This document shows positions 44,001 through 52,748 of a stretch of 64,000 nucleotides of DNA, piece after piece. The notes beneath the pieces are model-generated. The model worked only from the letters and a program-made list of their open reading frames with translations, ran no database searches and had not been told where the DNA came from. Position 1 is the stretch's first letter; every line of letters begins with the position of its first letter. The position numbers and the translations under genes were made by a program. Source of the stretch: an uncultured Bacteroidales bacterium (GTDB taxonomy: Bacteria; Bacteroidota; Bacteroidia; Bacteroidales; F082); the NCBI GenBank assembly GCA_900317155.1, contig ONFO01000011.1, positions 1 to 64,000 on the forward strand, written 5' to 3'.

Positions 44001-47000
44001 GACGGGCCTTCACCCTCCATATAGGTGAATCCAGAAAGGGTAAGCGGAGTCACATTGACAACAGGTGTTGAGGTCGAGGTTTCGCCAATCAGCATGATGT
44101 CGTCAACTTCCCAAGCAGCGGCTTCCGTGTCAGTGCTCGTGTATTTGAAAGCGATATAGCAATTCGTGCCACTCAAGGCAGCAAGGCTGACGGGACCAGA
44201 TTCCACCCATTCATAATTGCCTTGTGATAGGGCATAACCAGTCAGAGGTGTCCAGATAGTCCCAGGCGCGTTCGGGTCTTCTCCGTCGTAGTTGTTGGAG
44301 AAGTAGATTCCAATGGTATCCCCCGTGAATTTCATTGCCGTTCTGAATGTCAGCACTTCGTTGCTGTAGCTGTCCAAATCGAAAGCAGGAGAGATGCACC
44401 AGTCTTCGTTGGCATGTGCAGATCCGGCACTATAACCGTTGGCATAAGCATAGTGGTTGCCGCTGTATTGGGCCACGGTCCAACTCATTTCACCATCCAC
44501 ATTGACAAAGGTCCAGCCGTTCATTTCGCCTTCCCAGTCTTGGTTGAAGATGGTGACCATGGTACCTCCGCCGCTTTGGATGGTGTAAGTCGCACTGGCG
44601 ACAGCGCTGTTATTGTAGCCGTCCTTCTCCGCATATGCCCAAATTGTCACGCTTTCCTCCACGGCGATGGCTTCGGTGTATTCTGTCCAAGGACCGTTTT
44701 CTGATACTGTGCTGTAATAGATGGTAGCACCGTCGGTTGCGCATGTGATGCTCACATTCTGTATTTCAGTATAAGTGCCTGCGGCAGGCGAGAAGGTAGG
44801 TGTGGCTACCGTAGGAGTGGGTGGGACGGGCGGTTCTCCGCCTTCAGTCTTCACGAAGATGTCGAGATAGAAGTTGTAACCACTGTTGTTGAAGTTGTTG
44901 GTGTGGTACGGACCGAAGTTGTGGTTGCTGTTTAAAGCAAAATGTCTCACGGAATTGTTCACGTTGCTGATGAGGAATCCGGCGTAGTTGGGCACCATGG
45001 CTTCATTGCCAGCTGTGCCAAACTCGATGGTCCACTCGGTGTTTACGTCTGTGGCGAAGTTGGTGCTAGTGGAGTAACCAATGAGTTCGCCAGCGGCGTT
45101 GGTGAAGGTGTAGCCGTTGTCCGTCACTCCCACAATCCAATAGTAGCTGGTTTCTTCATCGACGATGGAGGCGGGCAGGACTTCGTTTTCGTTAGCTGTG
45201 GCTGAGGTGAACAGCACGCCCGTGGGCTTGCCCGACGAACTGTTGCTCATGGCGTAATAGTCGTTGGCATTTTCGTCAAAACGTGCGGCGAAGATTACAT
45301 AGCTGCCTGCAGTGAGGGTACTCAAATCGTTAATGCGGACATAGTTGCCATCGCCTGGGGTGGGTGGAGTAGGTGGGTCGGGAGGAGTGGGAGTGCCTCC
45401 AGTAACGGTGCCCGTGATGCTTACAAACAAGGTGTCGGCATCAGGTGAAGCAATGGCAATTTGTTCGTCATAGGTGCCGCCTTCAAGACCAGCTTTCATC
45501 CTAACATAAATGTTGAGGTTGTCGAAATGATTGGTCTCGGGAATGTAAATCATCGCTGGATTCTCGGGGAAGAAGCCTTCGCCAGCAAATGTGGATACTT
45601 CAAAACTCTCAGTGGGATAGACACTGACGTTGCCAACCAAGTAGTTGCCTTCGAGTACGAAGCTGGCAATTTCGGAGGGACCGCCGCTTTCGTAGTCGTA
45701 GGTCAGACCGCTAATTGAGTTCGGGTTGGCTGTCAGGATGGGCTGATGGCCGAATGTCACGTCATCGGCGCTGGCGATTCGAAGCTGTGGGTTGTTGTAG
45801 CATCCGATAACACCTGTGACGGTCACCTCATCACCTTGCGCTAAGCCTTCAACGATAGGCATGAGATAGATGTTGAGGCTGTTGCCATCTTGGCTGATGA
45901 CTGTGGTGCCGCTCGGGTTGATAGCGCCGATGATGGCCTCCTCAATCTTCACACGGGTGGATTGCAGCAGGTTGACGCTGCCGAAGTCACTGTTGATTTC
46001 AGCGATGGTCTTTACTGCCAATGGCAGGGTGTTGTTATGGGAGAGTACCGAGAATTCGTCGGCATTGTTTCCGTTGATTCCAGATAGCTCGACAAGACCT
46101 TTATAAACGGTCTTGCTACCATAGGCGCGTACATTGTCACCCACGGCAAGACCACTGGGAACGGTATTTGAATTGAGGTAAAGGTCGATGCCAGCAGTCT
46201 CGTCTTGGATATAGACGTTGCGACCGTCAATAAAAATGACTGTGCCTTCTACCTGGGCAAATTGGCCGTTGCTCAAGGCACGAGCCTCGGCAATCGTCAT
46301 GGCGACGACAGGTATTTCGTCGACCATGCCGGAAAGAGCAATGTTGTGACTGAGGCCGCCCGAAACGATGGTCAAGTTGCCCGAATAGTTTCCTACTTCC
46401 AGTCCGGCTTTCAATCTGACGTAAACTGTTGTCTCATTCAACGTACCTCCGACAGGTGAGAGTTCATCTGTGTCAAAATAGCCGTTTTCAGGATTTATGC
46501 TCAACTGGTAGTTTTGAGGAGCAGTCAGGGTCACGTCATCAGTAAGGTTAACACCAGAAATAGTGAAATTTTTTGGAGCCGAAGGACCCTCGCCGTATGT
46601 ATATCTGAAATCGTTGAGCTCGGTTGCGGAAACAGTCAACTCTGGGTCAGGGATGACTGGTGTTTCGCTCAATACGACATCGGAGGCGTATGCCACTCTG
46701 ATTTGTGCGGCATTGAAATAACCGACCACGCCAATGACATCAACCTCGTCGCCTTCTTCAATGTTGGTCAATTCGGGAACTTTATAGATGTTGATGCTGT
46801 TTTCGTCTTGCGTAAGAGGGGTGTTGCCGCTGGTGTTGATGGCACCGATGGTGGCTTCCTCGATCTTTACACGGGTGCACTGCAGGGCATCGGCACCGCC
46901 TTCATTGATTTCAGCGATGGTCTTAACAACGAGGGGCAAAGTGTTACCTGAAGAGAGGATGACGAACTCGTCGCTGTTGCCGCCGTTGATATTGCTTAAT

Positions 47001-47926
47001 TCGGCAAGACCGTTGTAATTGGCGCGTTTACCGTAGGCTTGCACCATGTCGCCAAGCGCCAACTCGGAAGGGACGGTATTATTGTTGAGGAAAAGACAAA
47101 TGCCTCCTGTAGCATCTTGGATGTAGACGTTACGTCCGTCGACAAAGGTCACGATGCCTTGCACCAAAGCGTATTCATTAACGGCTAAGGCTCGTGCCTC
47201 GGCGATGGTGATAAGGTTGGTGATGGAATAGGTTGCGGTGGCCACTGGACTGGGCTGATACCCCGTCTTCCATGCTTTTGCCTTAACAGTAGTGGTTACA
47301 TTAATGGACAGTGGGGAATTATAGACAGGGCTTTCTTCGGTTGGAGTATTGCCATCAGTAGTGTAGTGGATGGTAGCACCTTCCGTTTCGCAACCAATAG
47401 TAACGTTTTGAGGCTCATAGTAGACTCCCGATTCAGGATTGAAGGTCGGCATGGCTACGTATTGTTGAGGAGCGCCTCCTGAAGAATAAACCACATCGAT
47501 CCCTTTTATACGGCGGTGGCCTGAAGTGCCTCCAATGGTAAAGGTGACTTCTGATTCGCTGCCCGTCCATGTCGGGGATTCGAAAGATCCAACTTCGGTA
47601 ATAATTTCGTTGCTACCGTCTCCTGAGCCAAAAGTAAGGGTGATGGAGTTTAGTGTGCCTGTGGAAGATACGACGAAATTGTTTCCTCCGTATGCACGAA
47701 TGGCAGCGCCGGTATTGTAATACTTTGGGCCGTTGTTTCCAGAGGCTTTGTTGAACATGACGGTGACGTTTTCATCAATAGTGATGAGAACTCCATCCAT
47801 GTCTTGAGAATTTTCATACCCTTGTTCGGAAAAGTCGATGGAGGCTTCAGTTCGCAACTGACCCCATAGCGACATCCCCGTCAACAGCAAAAACGCTGTC
47901 AACATTAATGTAAAAGTTCGTTTCAT
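41048..47926 (-). CDS. Giant T9SS mosaic surface protein
   Basis: A 2,292-residue secreted protein (signal MLTAFLLLTGMSLWGQ). Modules in order: beta sandwich (about 25-150); chitobiase-like CHB_HEX segment (155-235, ATIHYTTDGNTPTEESPVY); OB-fold + Ig-like pair twice (237-425 plus 425-540; 540-730 plus 730-850), the OB folds sharing VYIQDxTxGIxLxLNxNTVP; a Pro/Thr linker; then a four-module block twice (860-1405 and 1405-1945), each with FAARFDENAxDYYAMSNS, a CHB_HEX-like YYSTxSENGPW unit, a cleaved-adhesin module (NQDWE, HYAYANGY, AAxWEVDDIML) and an Ig-like GPSxxQxF unit. A unique region and a T9SS sorting domain end it. A large adhesin or glycan-binding protein is likely; no enzyme motif is seen. 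Confidence 0.9.
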   Translation of the reverse strand: MKRTFTLMLTAFLLLTGMSLWGQLRTEASIDFSEQGYENSQDMDGVLITIDENVTVMFNKASGNNGPKYYNTGAAIRAYGGNNFVVSSTGTLNSITLTFGSGDGSNEIITEVGSFESPTWTGSESEVTFTIGGTSGHRRIKGIDVVYSSGGAPQQYVAMPTFNPESGVYYEPQNVTIGCETEGATIHYTTDGNTPTEESPVYNSPLSINVTTTVKAKAWKTGYQPSPVATATYSITNLITIAEARALAVNEYALVQGIVTFVDGRNVYIQDATGGICLFLNNNTVPSELALGDMVQAYGKRANYNGLAELSNINGGNSDEFVILSSGNTLPLVVKTIAEINEGGADALQCTRVKIEEATIGAINTSGNTPLTQDENSINIYKVPELTNIEEGDEVDVIGVVGYFNAAQIRVAYASDVVLSETPVIPDPELTVSATELNDFRYTYGEGPSAPKNFTISGVNLTDDVTLTAPQNYQLSINPENGYFDTDELSPVGGTLNETTVYVRLKAGLEVGNYSGNLTIVSGGLSHNIALSGMVDEIPVVAMTIAEARALSNGQFAQVEGTVIFIDGRNVYIQDETAGIDLYLNSNTVPSGLAVGDNVRAYGSKTVYKGLVELSGINGNNADEFSVLSHNNTLPLAVKTIAEINSDFGSVNLLQSTRVKIEEAIIGAINPSGTTVISQDGNSLNIYLMPIVEGLAQGDEVTVTGVIGCYNNPQLRIASADDVTFGHQPILTANPNSISGLTYDYESGGPSEIASFVLEGNYLVGNVSVYPTESFEVSTFAGEGFFPENPAMIYIPETNHFDNLNIYVRMKAGLEGGTYDEQIAIASPDADTLFVSITGTVTGGTPTPPDPPTPPTPGDGNYVRINDLSTLTAGSYVIFAARFDENANDYYAMSNSSSGKPTGVLFTSATANENEVLPASIVDEETSYYWIVGVTDNGYTFTNAAGELIGYSTSTNFATDVNTEWTIEFGTAGNEAMVPNYAGFLISNVNNSVRHFALNSNHNFGPYHTNNFNNSGYNFYLDIFVKTEGGEPPVPPTPTVATPTFSPAAGTYTEIQNVSITCATDGATIYYSTVSENGPWTEYTEAIAVEESVTIWAYAEKDGYNNSAVASATYTIQSGGGTMVTIFNQDWEGEMNGWTFVNVDGEMSWTVAQYSGNHYAYANGYSAGSAHANEDWCISPAFDLDSYSNEVLTFRTAMKFTGDTIGIYFSNNYDGEDPNAPGTIWTPLTGYALSQGNYEWVESGPVSLAALSGTNCYIAFKYTSTDTEAAAWEVDDIMLIGETSTSTPVVNVTPLTLSGFTYMEGEGPSDEQSFVISGTNLTEPIIVSNPDLYFQISRTSGNDFSNEQSITLDPTNGIIDQTIYVRMAAGLAAGSYSTTLIVNSEVGNINVTCNGNVTAQPVPGDDYVRIYNVSELVDGNHVVFAARFDENAADYYAMSNSASSHPTGVLFTSVLNGSEEILPSSILNEEDNFYWTVNVTADGYTFTNANGELIGYSSSTNFSPNGDNTVWSIEIGTSEETAMVPNYTGFVIGNVNNPNRAFALNGSHNFGAYHIQNMASETYNFFLDIFMQGEGGSCTVAAPTFSPAGGTYYEAQNVSINCSTPGANIYYSTISENGPWVPYSSPITVDENMTIWAYAELEGCNDSPVVSAEYVIQAGLTIIFNQDWEEDWHGWTEVCVEGDSLWRIASYQGNHYAYANGYNHPATEDWLISPAFDLDSYDDVVLSFRTAMNYTGDSLHVYFSNDYDGQDPTSATWQELECELSQGSWNWVESGEISLDEFSGSNCYIGFKYTCTDEEAAGWEVDDIMLVSGGISTDPYLIATPNALSGFSHVVGHGPSASQTFNLTGGNFLPAAGGSYGYVLLTLGDNSPFEISLDDEEYTSTLYIEIGGSTLDTTIFVRLWGDEIGQYDRVLLIEAAYQGIFNFLVTLSGEVLSADQPTISAAMPLYIQGNNGSNNNRVPVAIQVTLLNLEPNTTYRYTNQLVDDNDGPETAGAGNVIYVNDQGFYRSTSPSLESEGDYGEFTTSANGSQIVWFMNEPTANARFTPGNHVYLRIRLNDGHDGTEVANTFTTDEYATVLNFGTENDEYSGSAFYVKSEEAPMSFAMLLSDANDLRPLYSTSIETTGVNYGNINQYADFYKEEVAGNDGWFGGILPNVNPNGINRILIWDLYSYSLNEYLTENGEWYPNANTVNPTNGLDEPIFIDLTYDGVEETVESNVKVWSADHEFVIENGDNAHYNMTVYNILGQPMIMKQINAGSTECISHSLATGVYIISLQNNQNAVSVKVIVK

Positions 47927-48040
47927 TTGATAAGATTTTAATTATTTGATACTTAATTATTTAATCCGAAACAAAGCCTATATTAGACAAATTCCAAAAT
48001 TAGGAAAATGTCTTTGATTGGATTGTTGGGATAACAATAA

Positions 48041-48076
48041 GTTATCAACAACTTTTCAACATGGGTTGTTGATAAC
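48041..48076. repeat. Perfect 12-bp inverted repeat downstream of cyuA
   Basis: GTTATCAACAAC (48041-48052) is complementary to GTTGTTGATAAC (48065-48076) with a 12-base loop. It lies 41 bases beyond the stop of the cysteine desulfidase-type gene and could be its terminator, although the leftward T run is interrupted (TTATTGTTATC). Confidence 0.75.
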
Positions 48077-48116
48077 TAAATGTAATAAAGTATGATTTGA
48101 TGTGGAAGTGCGATGC

Positions 48117-49388
48117 TTATTCCACCATGATTTTCAGGATCTCGACGTCGGTCTCCTTCATGCCGTTGCGCCCCAAACGACCGATGTGGTCGATGGTCTC
48201 TTCCACGTCTCTGCCGATGATGCCGTCGCCTCCAAGGAGGTTGTCGTCTTGCTTGCTCATCTCGTAGCCGAGGATGCCTGCTTCCACCGAAAGGGCGATT
48301 TTGCCCGCGCAAGAAGGCTTGGCGCCGTCGCAGACGATGCCAGCAGCGATGCCCAAAGCATTCTCTAAAGTGTGCTCGATGGTGTGGAGTGGCTCACCCA
48401 TGAGGTAGGCAATGCCACAGCCCGAGGCGCAGCCCGCACTGACGGCGCCACAATAAGCGGAAAGTCTGCCGATACCCGTCTTCTGGTGAATGGCCACAAG
48501 GTTAGATAAAGCCACGGCGCGATAGACGCGGTCATCATCAATGTGGTATTCCTCGGCGTATGCCAAAATAGGCAAACTGACGGTCATGCCTTGGTTGCCA
48601 CTTCCTGAGTTGATAATGACAGGCATCTCGCATCCGCTCATCCTGGCGTCGGAACCTGCTGCCGCCCATGCTCTTGCCTTGATGCGCACGTCGGTGCCGA
48701 AGCTCATGATGGTGCTGCCGATGTTGGCACCCCAGTTGTTGTTGAGGCCTTCCATCGAAATGGCCTTGTTGCATTCAATTTGTGGTTGGATGATGGGCTT
48801 AAGGTCTTCGATGTCCACCGTGTTGGCGAAGTCAAATATGCTCTTCATGTTGAGGCACTTGCGGTCGGTGAGCTTGGTGGCGCCCGAGTCGGCGTAGCCT
48901 GAGTCGAAGAGCACCTGGTCGTCTTTCTCCATCTTCACGATGTTGGTGTGGAACCCCGCGATCCGCACGCTGGCGGAATGCTCTTCATTATATAAGGTGA
49001 CAGTGACGTCAAGTTGGGCGATGACATTCAACGGGATGATGGTCATCAGCGTGTTGTCCAAGAAATCAGCGATTTCTTTTTTCTGTTCTGGAGTCACTTC
49101 TGCTATGACCTCCAAGGCTTTCTTGGGGTTGCCAGCCACGATGCCTGCAGCGACAGAGGCTTTCAGGCCTTTCATGCCCTTGGTGTTGGGTACGATGACG
49201 CTTTTCACGTTCTTGATGATGTTGCCGCTAGCCTTGATTTCCACGCGTTTGGGCATTTCGCCAAGGATTTCATGCGCTTTGGCGGCAGCGTAGGCTAGAC
49301 AGATAGGTTCGGTGCAGCCCATGGCGGGCACGAGTTCCTCTTTCAGAATGCTCAGATAGGAGGTGTATAAACAATCGCTTTTGTCCAT
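48117..49388 (-). CDS. cyuA: L-cysteine desulfidase / L-serine dehydratase alpha family (CyuA, UPF0597)
   Basis: A 423-residue cytoplasmic protein of the UPF0597/CyuA family, related to iron-sulfur serine dehydratases; members degrade L-cysteine to pyruvate, ammonia and sulfide. The conserved cysteines are C25 (MGCTEP), C313/C320/C324 (YCGAVSAGCASGC) and C353/C360 (CDGAKPSC), consistent with a [4Fe-4S] cluster. Other family marks are NSGSGNQGMTVSLPI and the end GRNGMKETDVEILKIM. I place the start at 49388 (MDKSDCLYT), since the longer frame begins on the promoter side. It is monocistronic. The exact substrate is inferred from the family. Confidence 0.9.
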   Translation of the reverse strand: MDKSDCLYTSYLSILKEELVPAMGCTEPICLAYAAAKAHEILGEMPKRVEIKASGNIIKNVKSVIVPNTKGMKGLKASVAAGIVAGNPKKALEVIAEVTPEQKKEIADFLDNTLMTIIPLNVIAQLDVTVTLYNEEHSASVRIAGFHTNIVKMEKDDQVLFDSGYADSGATKLTDRKCLNMKSIFDFANTVDIEDLKPIIQPQIECNKAISMEGLNNNWGANIGSTIMSFGTDVRIKARAWAAAGSDARMSGCEMPVIINSGSGNQGMTVSLPILAYAEEYHIDDDRVYRAVALSNLVAIHQKTGIGRLSAYCGAVSAGCASGCGIAYLMGEPLHTIEHTLENALGIAAGIVCDGAKPSCAGKIALSVEAGILGYEMSKQDDNLLGGDGIIGRDVEETIDHIGRLGRNGMKETDVEILKIMVE

Positions 49389-49407
49389 ATTCAAGTATAA
49401 TTTTCGG

Positions 49408-49415
49408 CAAAAATA
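49408..49415 (-). promoter_or_regulatory. -7 promoter box of cyuA
   Basis: The minus strand reads TATTTTTG, 19 bases ahead of the ATG at 49388. It decides against the upstream start at 49442. Confidence 0.55.
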
Positions 49416-49507
49416 CAAAATAGGTGCAAAAACATTACACAAGAAATAAGTTTTTCGAATTTTTTTCCCCGAATATTATGAAATTAAAATTTTTTGTGCG
49501 TTTTCTC

Positions 49508-49537
49508 TTGCTTGCAAAGAAAATATCCCTAACTTTG
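49508..49537 (+). promoter_or_regulatory. Promoter of gap
   Basis: TTG (49508-49510), 19-base spacer, TAACTTTG (49530-49537). The leader to the ATG at 49584 is about 40 bases. Confidence 0.7.
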
Positions 49538-49583
49538 CCCCAATCTAACGAATCAAACCTATTGTTGAATAAAAAGGACAACT

Positions 49584-51038
49584 ATGAACAATGACAATTT
49601 CGAAACCTCTTTGAAGGCATGGAATGAAAATGAAAAAGCTGCCAACGAACTCATCAACATCGTTGGTAGATTGTGGTACGACAAGTCAGTGGAGCTCATC
49701 ATGTTGCGTTCGCTGTTGGTCAACCGCGGTTCGGGTAAGATCCTGAACAAGCACCTCCGTGCATCCACTGTGTTGAACAAGCCAGTGCGTGTGCAGGACT
49801 CGTTACTCATCGCCAAGGCCCTTCTTGCCGAGAATCTGGCTCCCGCCCGTATCGACCTTGGTCGTCTCAATTCGGAGTGGACGGATGAGAAAGAAAAGTA
49901 CAATAACAACGTGACCGCCTTTGTGCGCGACAAGCTCAACTACATCATCGACGCCAACCCGCGCAGCAACAAGGTGCAGGACGTTATCCTCTACGGTTTC
50001 GGCCGTATCGGTCGTATCCTTTGCCGTGAAATGACAGAAATGGCTGGCCGCGGCGATGCACTCCGCGTCCGTGCTATTGTCACCCGTAAGAACTCACCCG
50101 AGGATATCCTGAAGCGTATCAACCTGTTCCGTACAGATTCAGTACATCGTTACTTCCATGGTGTTTGCACCCCCATCGAGGGTGAAAATGCCATGATGGT
50201 CAACGGCCAGAAGATCCTCTTCCTTGAAAGCAAGAATCCCGAGGACCTCGATTACACACAGTACGGTATCAACGATGCCTTGCTTATCGATAACACGGGT
50301 GCCTTCCGTGACAGAGAGTCCTTGTCGCGTCACCTACAAGCCAAGGGTGTGGCCAAGGTGCTGCTCACCGCTCCCGGTAAGGGCGACATCCCGAATGTGG
50401 TTTACGGTGTCAACCAAGACACGCTCGACCTCGAGAACGAGACCATCTTCTCAGCTGCCAGCTGCACCACCAACGCCATCGTTCCCGGTCTGGAAGTCAT
50501 GCTGAAGAACTTCGGCATTGTGAAGGGTCACATCGAGACCATCCACAGCTACACCAACGACCAGAACCTTCTGGACAACTACCACAAGAAAGAGCGTCGT
50601 GGTCGTTCGGCCCCGTTGAACATGGTTATCACCGAGACGGGTGCTGGCAAGGCCGCTGCCAAGGCCATCCCCGAACTGAAGGGCAAACTGACGAGCAACG
50701 CCGTGCGTGTGCCTACGCCTGATGTTTCCTTGGCCGTGCTCGCCCTCGACCTCGAGCGCGAGACCACCGTTGAAGAAGTGAACGAGGCCTTCCGTAAGGC
50801 TTGCTTGGAGGGCAACCTCATCGAGCAGATTCGCTTCAGCAGCAACACTGAGTTCGTCAGCAGCGACGGCATCGGCGACAGCTGCGCTTGCATCTTCGAC
50901 TCTCCGGCTACCAAGGTCAGCGAAGATGGCAAGACCGTCATCCTGTATCTGTGGTACGACAATGAGTTCGGCTACAGCAACCAGGTGGTCCGCCTCGCCC
51001 GCCACATCGGTCAGGTGAAGAGCTATCGTTACTATTGA
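49584..51038 (+). CDS. gap: Glyceraldehyde-3-phosphate dehydrogenase, long form
   Basis: A 484-residue glycolytic enzyme. The first 125 residues are an extra helical domain seen in long-form GAPDHs of some bacteria. The NAD-binding motif is VILYGFGRIGRIL near 130. The catalytic cysteine is C294 (SAASCTTNAIVPG), and TVEEVNEAFRKA with WYDNEFGYSNQVVRLARH lie near the C-terminus. It catalyses oxidative phosphorylation of glyceraldehyde 3-phosphate. Codon use is GC-rich and strongly biased, fitting high expression. It is monocistronic with a strong terminator. Confidence 0.95.
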   Translation: MNNDNFETSLKAWNENEKAANELINIVGRLWYDKSVELIMLRSLLVNRGSGKILNKHLRASTVLNKPVRVQDSLLIAKALLAENLAPARIDLGRLNSEWTDEKEKYNNNVTAFVRDKLNYIIDANPRSNKVQDVILYGFGRIGRILCREMTEMAGRGDALRVRAIVTRKNSPEDILKRINLFRTDSVHRYFHGVCTPIEGENAMMVNGQKILFLESKNPEDLDYTQYGINDALLIDNTGAFRDRESLSRHLQAKGVAKVLLTAPGKGDIPNVVYGVNQDTLDLENETIFSAASCTTNAIVPGLEVMLKNFGIVKGHIETIHSYTNDQNLLDNYHKKERRGRSAPLNMVITETGAGKAAAKAIPELKGKLTSNAVRVPTPDVSLAVLALDLERETTVEEVNEAFRKACLEGNLIEQIRFSSNTEFVSSDGIGDSCACIFDSPATKVSEDGKTVILYLWYDNEFGYSNQVVRLARHIGQVKSYRYY

Positions 51039-51062
51039 TTTAGGACACGAGACTATTTGACA

Positions 51063-51098
51063 CGGGACACGGGACTTTGGCTCCTGTGTCCCGTTTTT
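51063..51098 (+). terminator. Terminator of gap
   Basis: Stem CGGGACAC (51063-51070) / GTGTCCCG (51086-51093), loop of 15 bases, then TTTTT. The sequence GACACGGGACTTTGG in it recurs in the terminator at 52629-52672. Confidence 0.82.
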
Positions 51099-51124
51099 GC
51101 AAAAACAAAAACCAGTAATCCTAG

Positions 51125-52593
51125 ATGAAAAAACACATACTATTTATTGCTTTTCTGCCTGCCGTTTATGGCGGTTGCACAGGATGCCGAAAACAGAAAC
51201 AATCCCTATTGGACGGAGATAGTGACCGAACAGCCTGAAGGATATATCGTGTTGGGAAACGGCGACGTTGAAATCTCATCCGCCGAGGGGCTGGCGTGGC
51301 TCATCTCCGTGGTGAACGGACTGAACGGATGCGAACCATATAGTTTTGCGGGACATAAGGTTCGACTTATGGCAGATGTGTCGATGTGTGGTGATTCGAT
51401 GAATTTCACGCCTATTGGCAATCGAAACCATCGTTTTTTTGGTGAATTTAATGGCATGGGACATTGCATTGAAAAATTATCCCTTTATGCTGACGGTGAA
51501 GATAAGACGGACTTGGGCTTGTTTGGCTATTTACAACATGCCATAGTCCAAAATTTGGTATTGAAGGATGCAGCATTGTTTTTATATCCCTACAAGAGGA
51601 GCCAAAGCGATCAGATGTGGTATTCAGGTTCGGTAGCTGGGGTTTCCGATTCATTGTCACTAGTTGAAAACTGTTTTTTTATTTCATGTACAGGTGTTAA
51701 CGGCGTTGGAGGCGGCGGTGTCATAGGTGGAATAGTTGGGAAGAATCGCAACTCAACGGTAAAGAATTGTGGTTACTTTTCAACAGGCTATAACTATCTG
51801 TTTGGTAATGGAGGAGGAGGCATCGTAGGGGCAAATGTTTGCGAAAGGAGTGTCTCGGATGCTATCGTGGTGAATTGCTATTTTATAGGGATGGTGATGC
51901 CCAAAGTGGTTACAGATTACGGAGGTGTCGTTTGCTATAATGAAACAACTGCTGATGCCAATGAATATAAAGCAATAGTAGAGAATTGCTATGCGTATGT
52001 TGACATAACCGAGTCATACAAGTCAAACCGAGACAGCCATTGGGGAGATGGTTATAATGGTCACATCAGCGCAGTTAACTCGGAAAGGAGCATCGCATAC
52101 AATTGCTTTGCATTGGCTCCGGGAACATATTTTTGCGGTTTATTTGGTCTTAACGAATTGTAGCGGATTTGTACAGAATGGAACAGAATGTCTTTTGGAT
52201 ATACCTGTCACTATCGGTGGTCAAGAGGCAGGTACTTTGCTTGAAGCTCTTAATCTTTGGATAATTAAACAAGATGATCCAGCACAATACAGGAACTGGA
52301 TATATAATGAATCGGGATTGCCCGAGTTTGAGAATTCGGATTTTGAAATTTCAGAATACGACTTGTCGGCTTATGAAGTGCTACTTTATCCCAACCCCAC
52401 TGATGGCATCGTTAGGATTGAAGGCATTGACGAGGCCGAAGTGACGGCCTACAACATATTAGGCCAAAAGGTGAAGACCGAGCAAAACACCAACGAAATC
52501 GACATGAGCCATCTGTCGGAAGGCGTCTATCTGCTGAGGATAAAGGCAACAGACGGCTCTTTGCATATCGAAAAGGTCACAGTGGGCAAGTGA
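51125..52593 (+). pseudogene. GLUG-motif T9SS secreted protein, broken by two frameshifts
   Basis: The gene seems to start at the ATG at 51125, but the frame from it stops after 36 codons. Removing one A from the A6 tract at 51128-51133 gives a good signal peptide, MKNTYYLLLFCLPFMAVAQ, continuous with the main frame (open from the TTG at 51147 to the stop at 52163). A second shift lies at about 52130-52165: the body ends at FGLNEL, and the continuing frame reads CSGFVQNGTECLLDIPVTIG. The body holds GLUG-type repeats (GGIVGKNRNSTVKNCGYFST), a beta-helix adhesin feature. The tail has VLLYPNPTDGIVRIEG and VYLLRIKATDG, a T9SS sorting domain. Both breaks need one base removed, and the first lies in a homopolymer. 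It could be a pseudogene, phase-variable, or two sequencing errors. Confidence 0.82.
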
Positions 52594-52628
52594 ACCATCA
52601 TCGAAAGGAGCGAAACGTGTGGCTATGT

Positions 52629-52672
52629 GACACGGGACTTTGGAACAATCCAAGGTTCCGTGTCTTTTTTTC
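52629..52672 (+). terminator. Terminator after the GLUG gene
   Basis: A 16-bp stem with two G-U pairs (52629-52644 / 52649-52664), loop ACAA, then eight T residues. It shares the 15-base GACACGGGACTTTGG with the gap terminator. Confidence 0.88.
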
Positions 52673-52714
52673 ATCCTTTTCCGTGAAAATCCGTTAAATC
52701 CGTGTTCTTTTTTG

Positions 52715-52722
52715 TATTTTTG
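52715..52722 (+). promoter_or_regulatory. -7 promoter box of yidC
   Basis: TATTTTTG lies 27 bases ahead of the yidC ATG (52749). The -33 region reads TTA rather than TTG. Confidence 0.55.
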
Positions 52723-52748
52723 CCGCTCGTTTTGAAAAATCATACCCA

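Noticed and set aside
48041-48076. Possible DnaA-box-like origin (TTATCAACA within an inverted repeat)
   Set aside because: Only one imperfect box pair is present, with no dnaA, AT-rich unwinding element or box cluster; a terminator-like hairpin explains it better.
51125-52593. Programmed ribosomal frameshift in the GLUG gene
   Set aside because: No slippery heptamer with a downstream structure was seen, and two separate shifts, one in the signal peptide, make programmed shifting unlikely.
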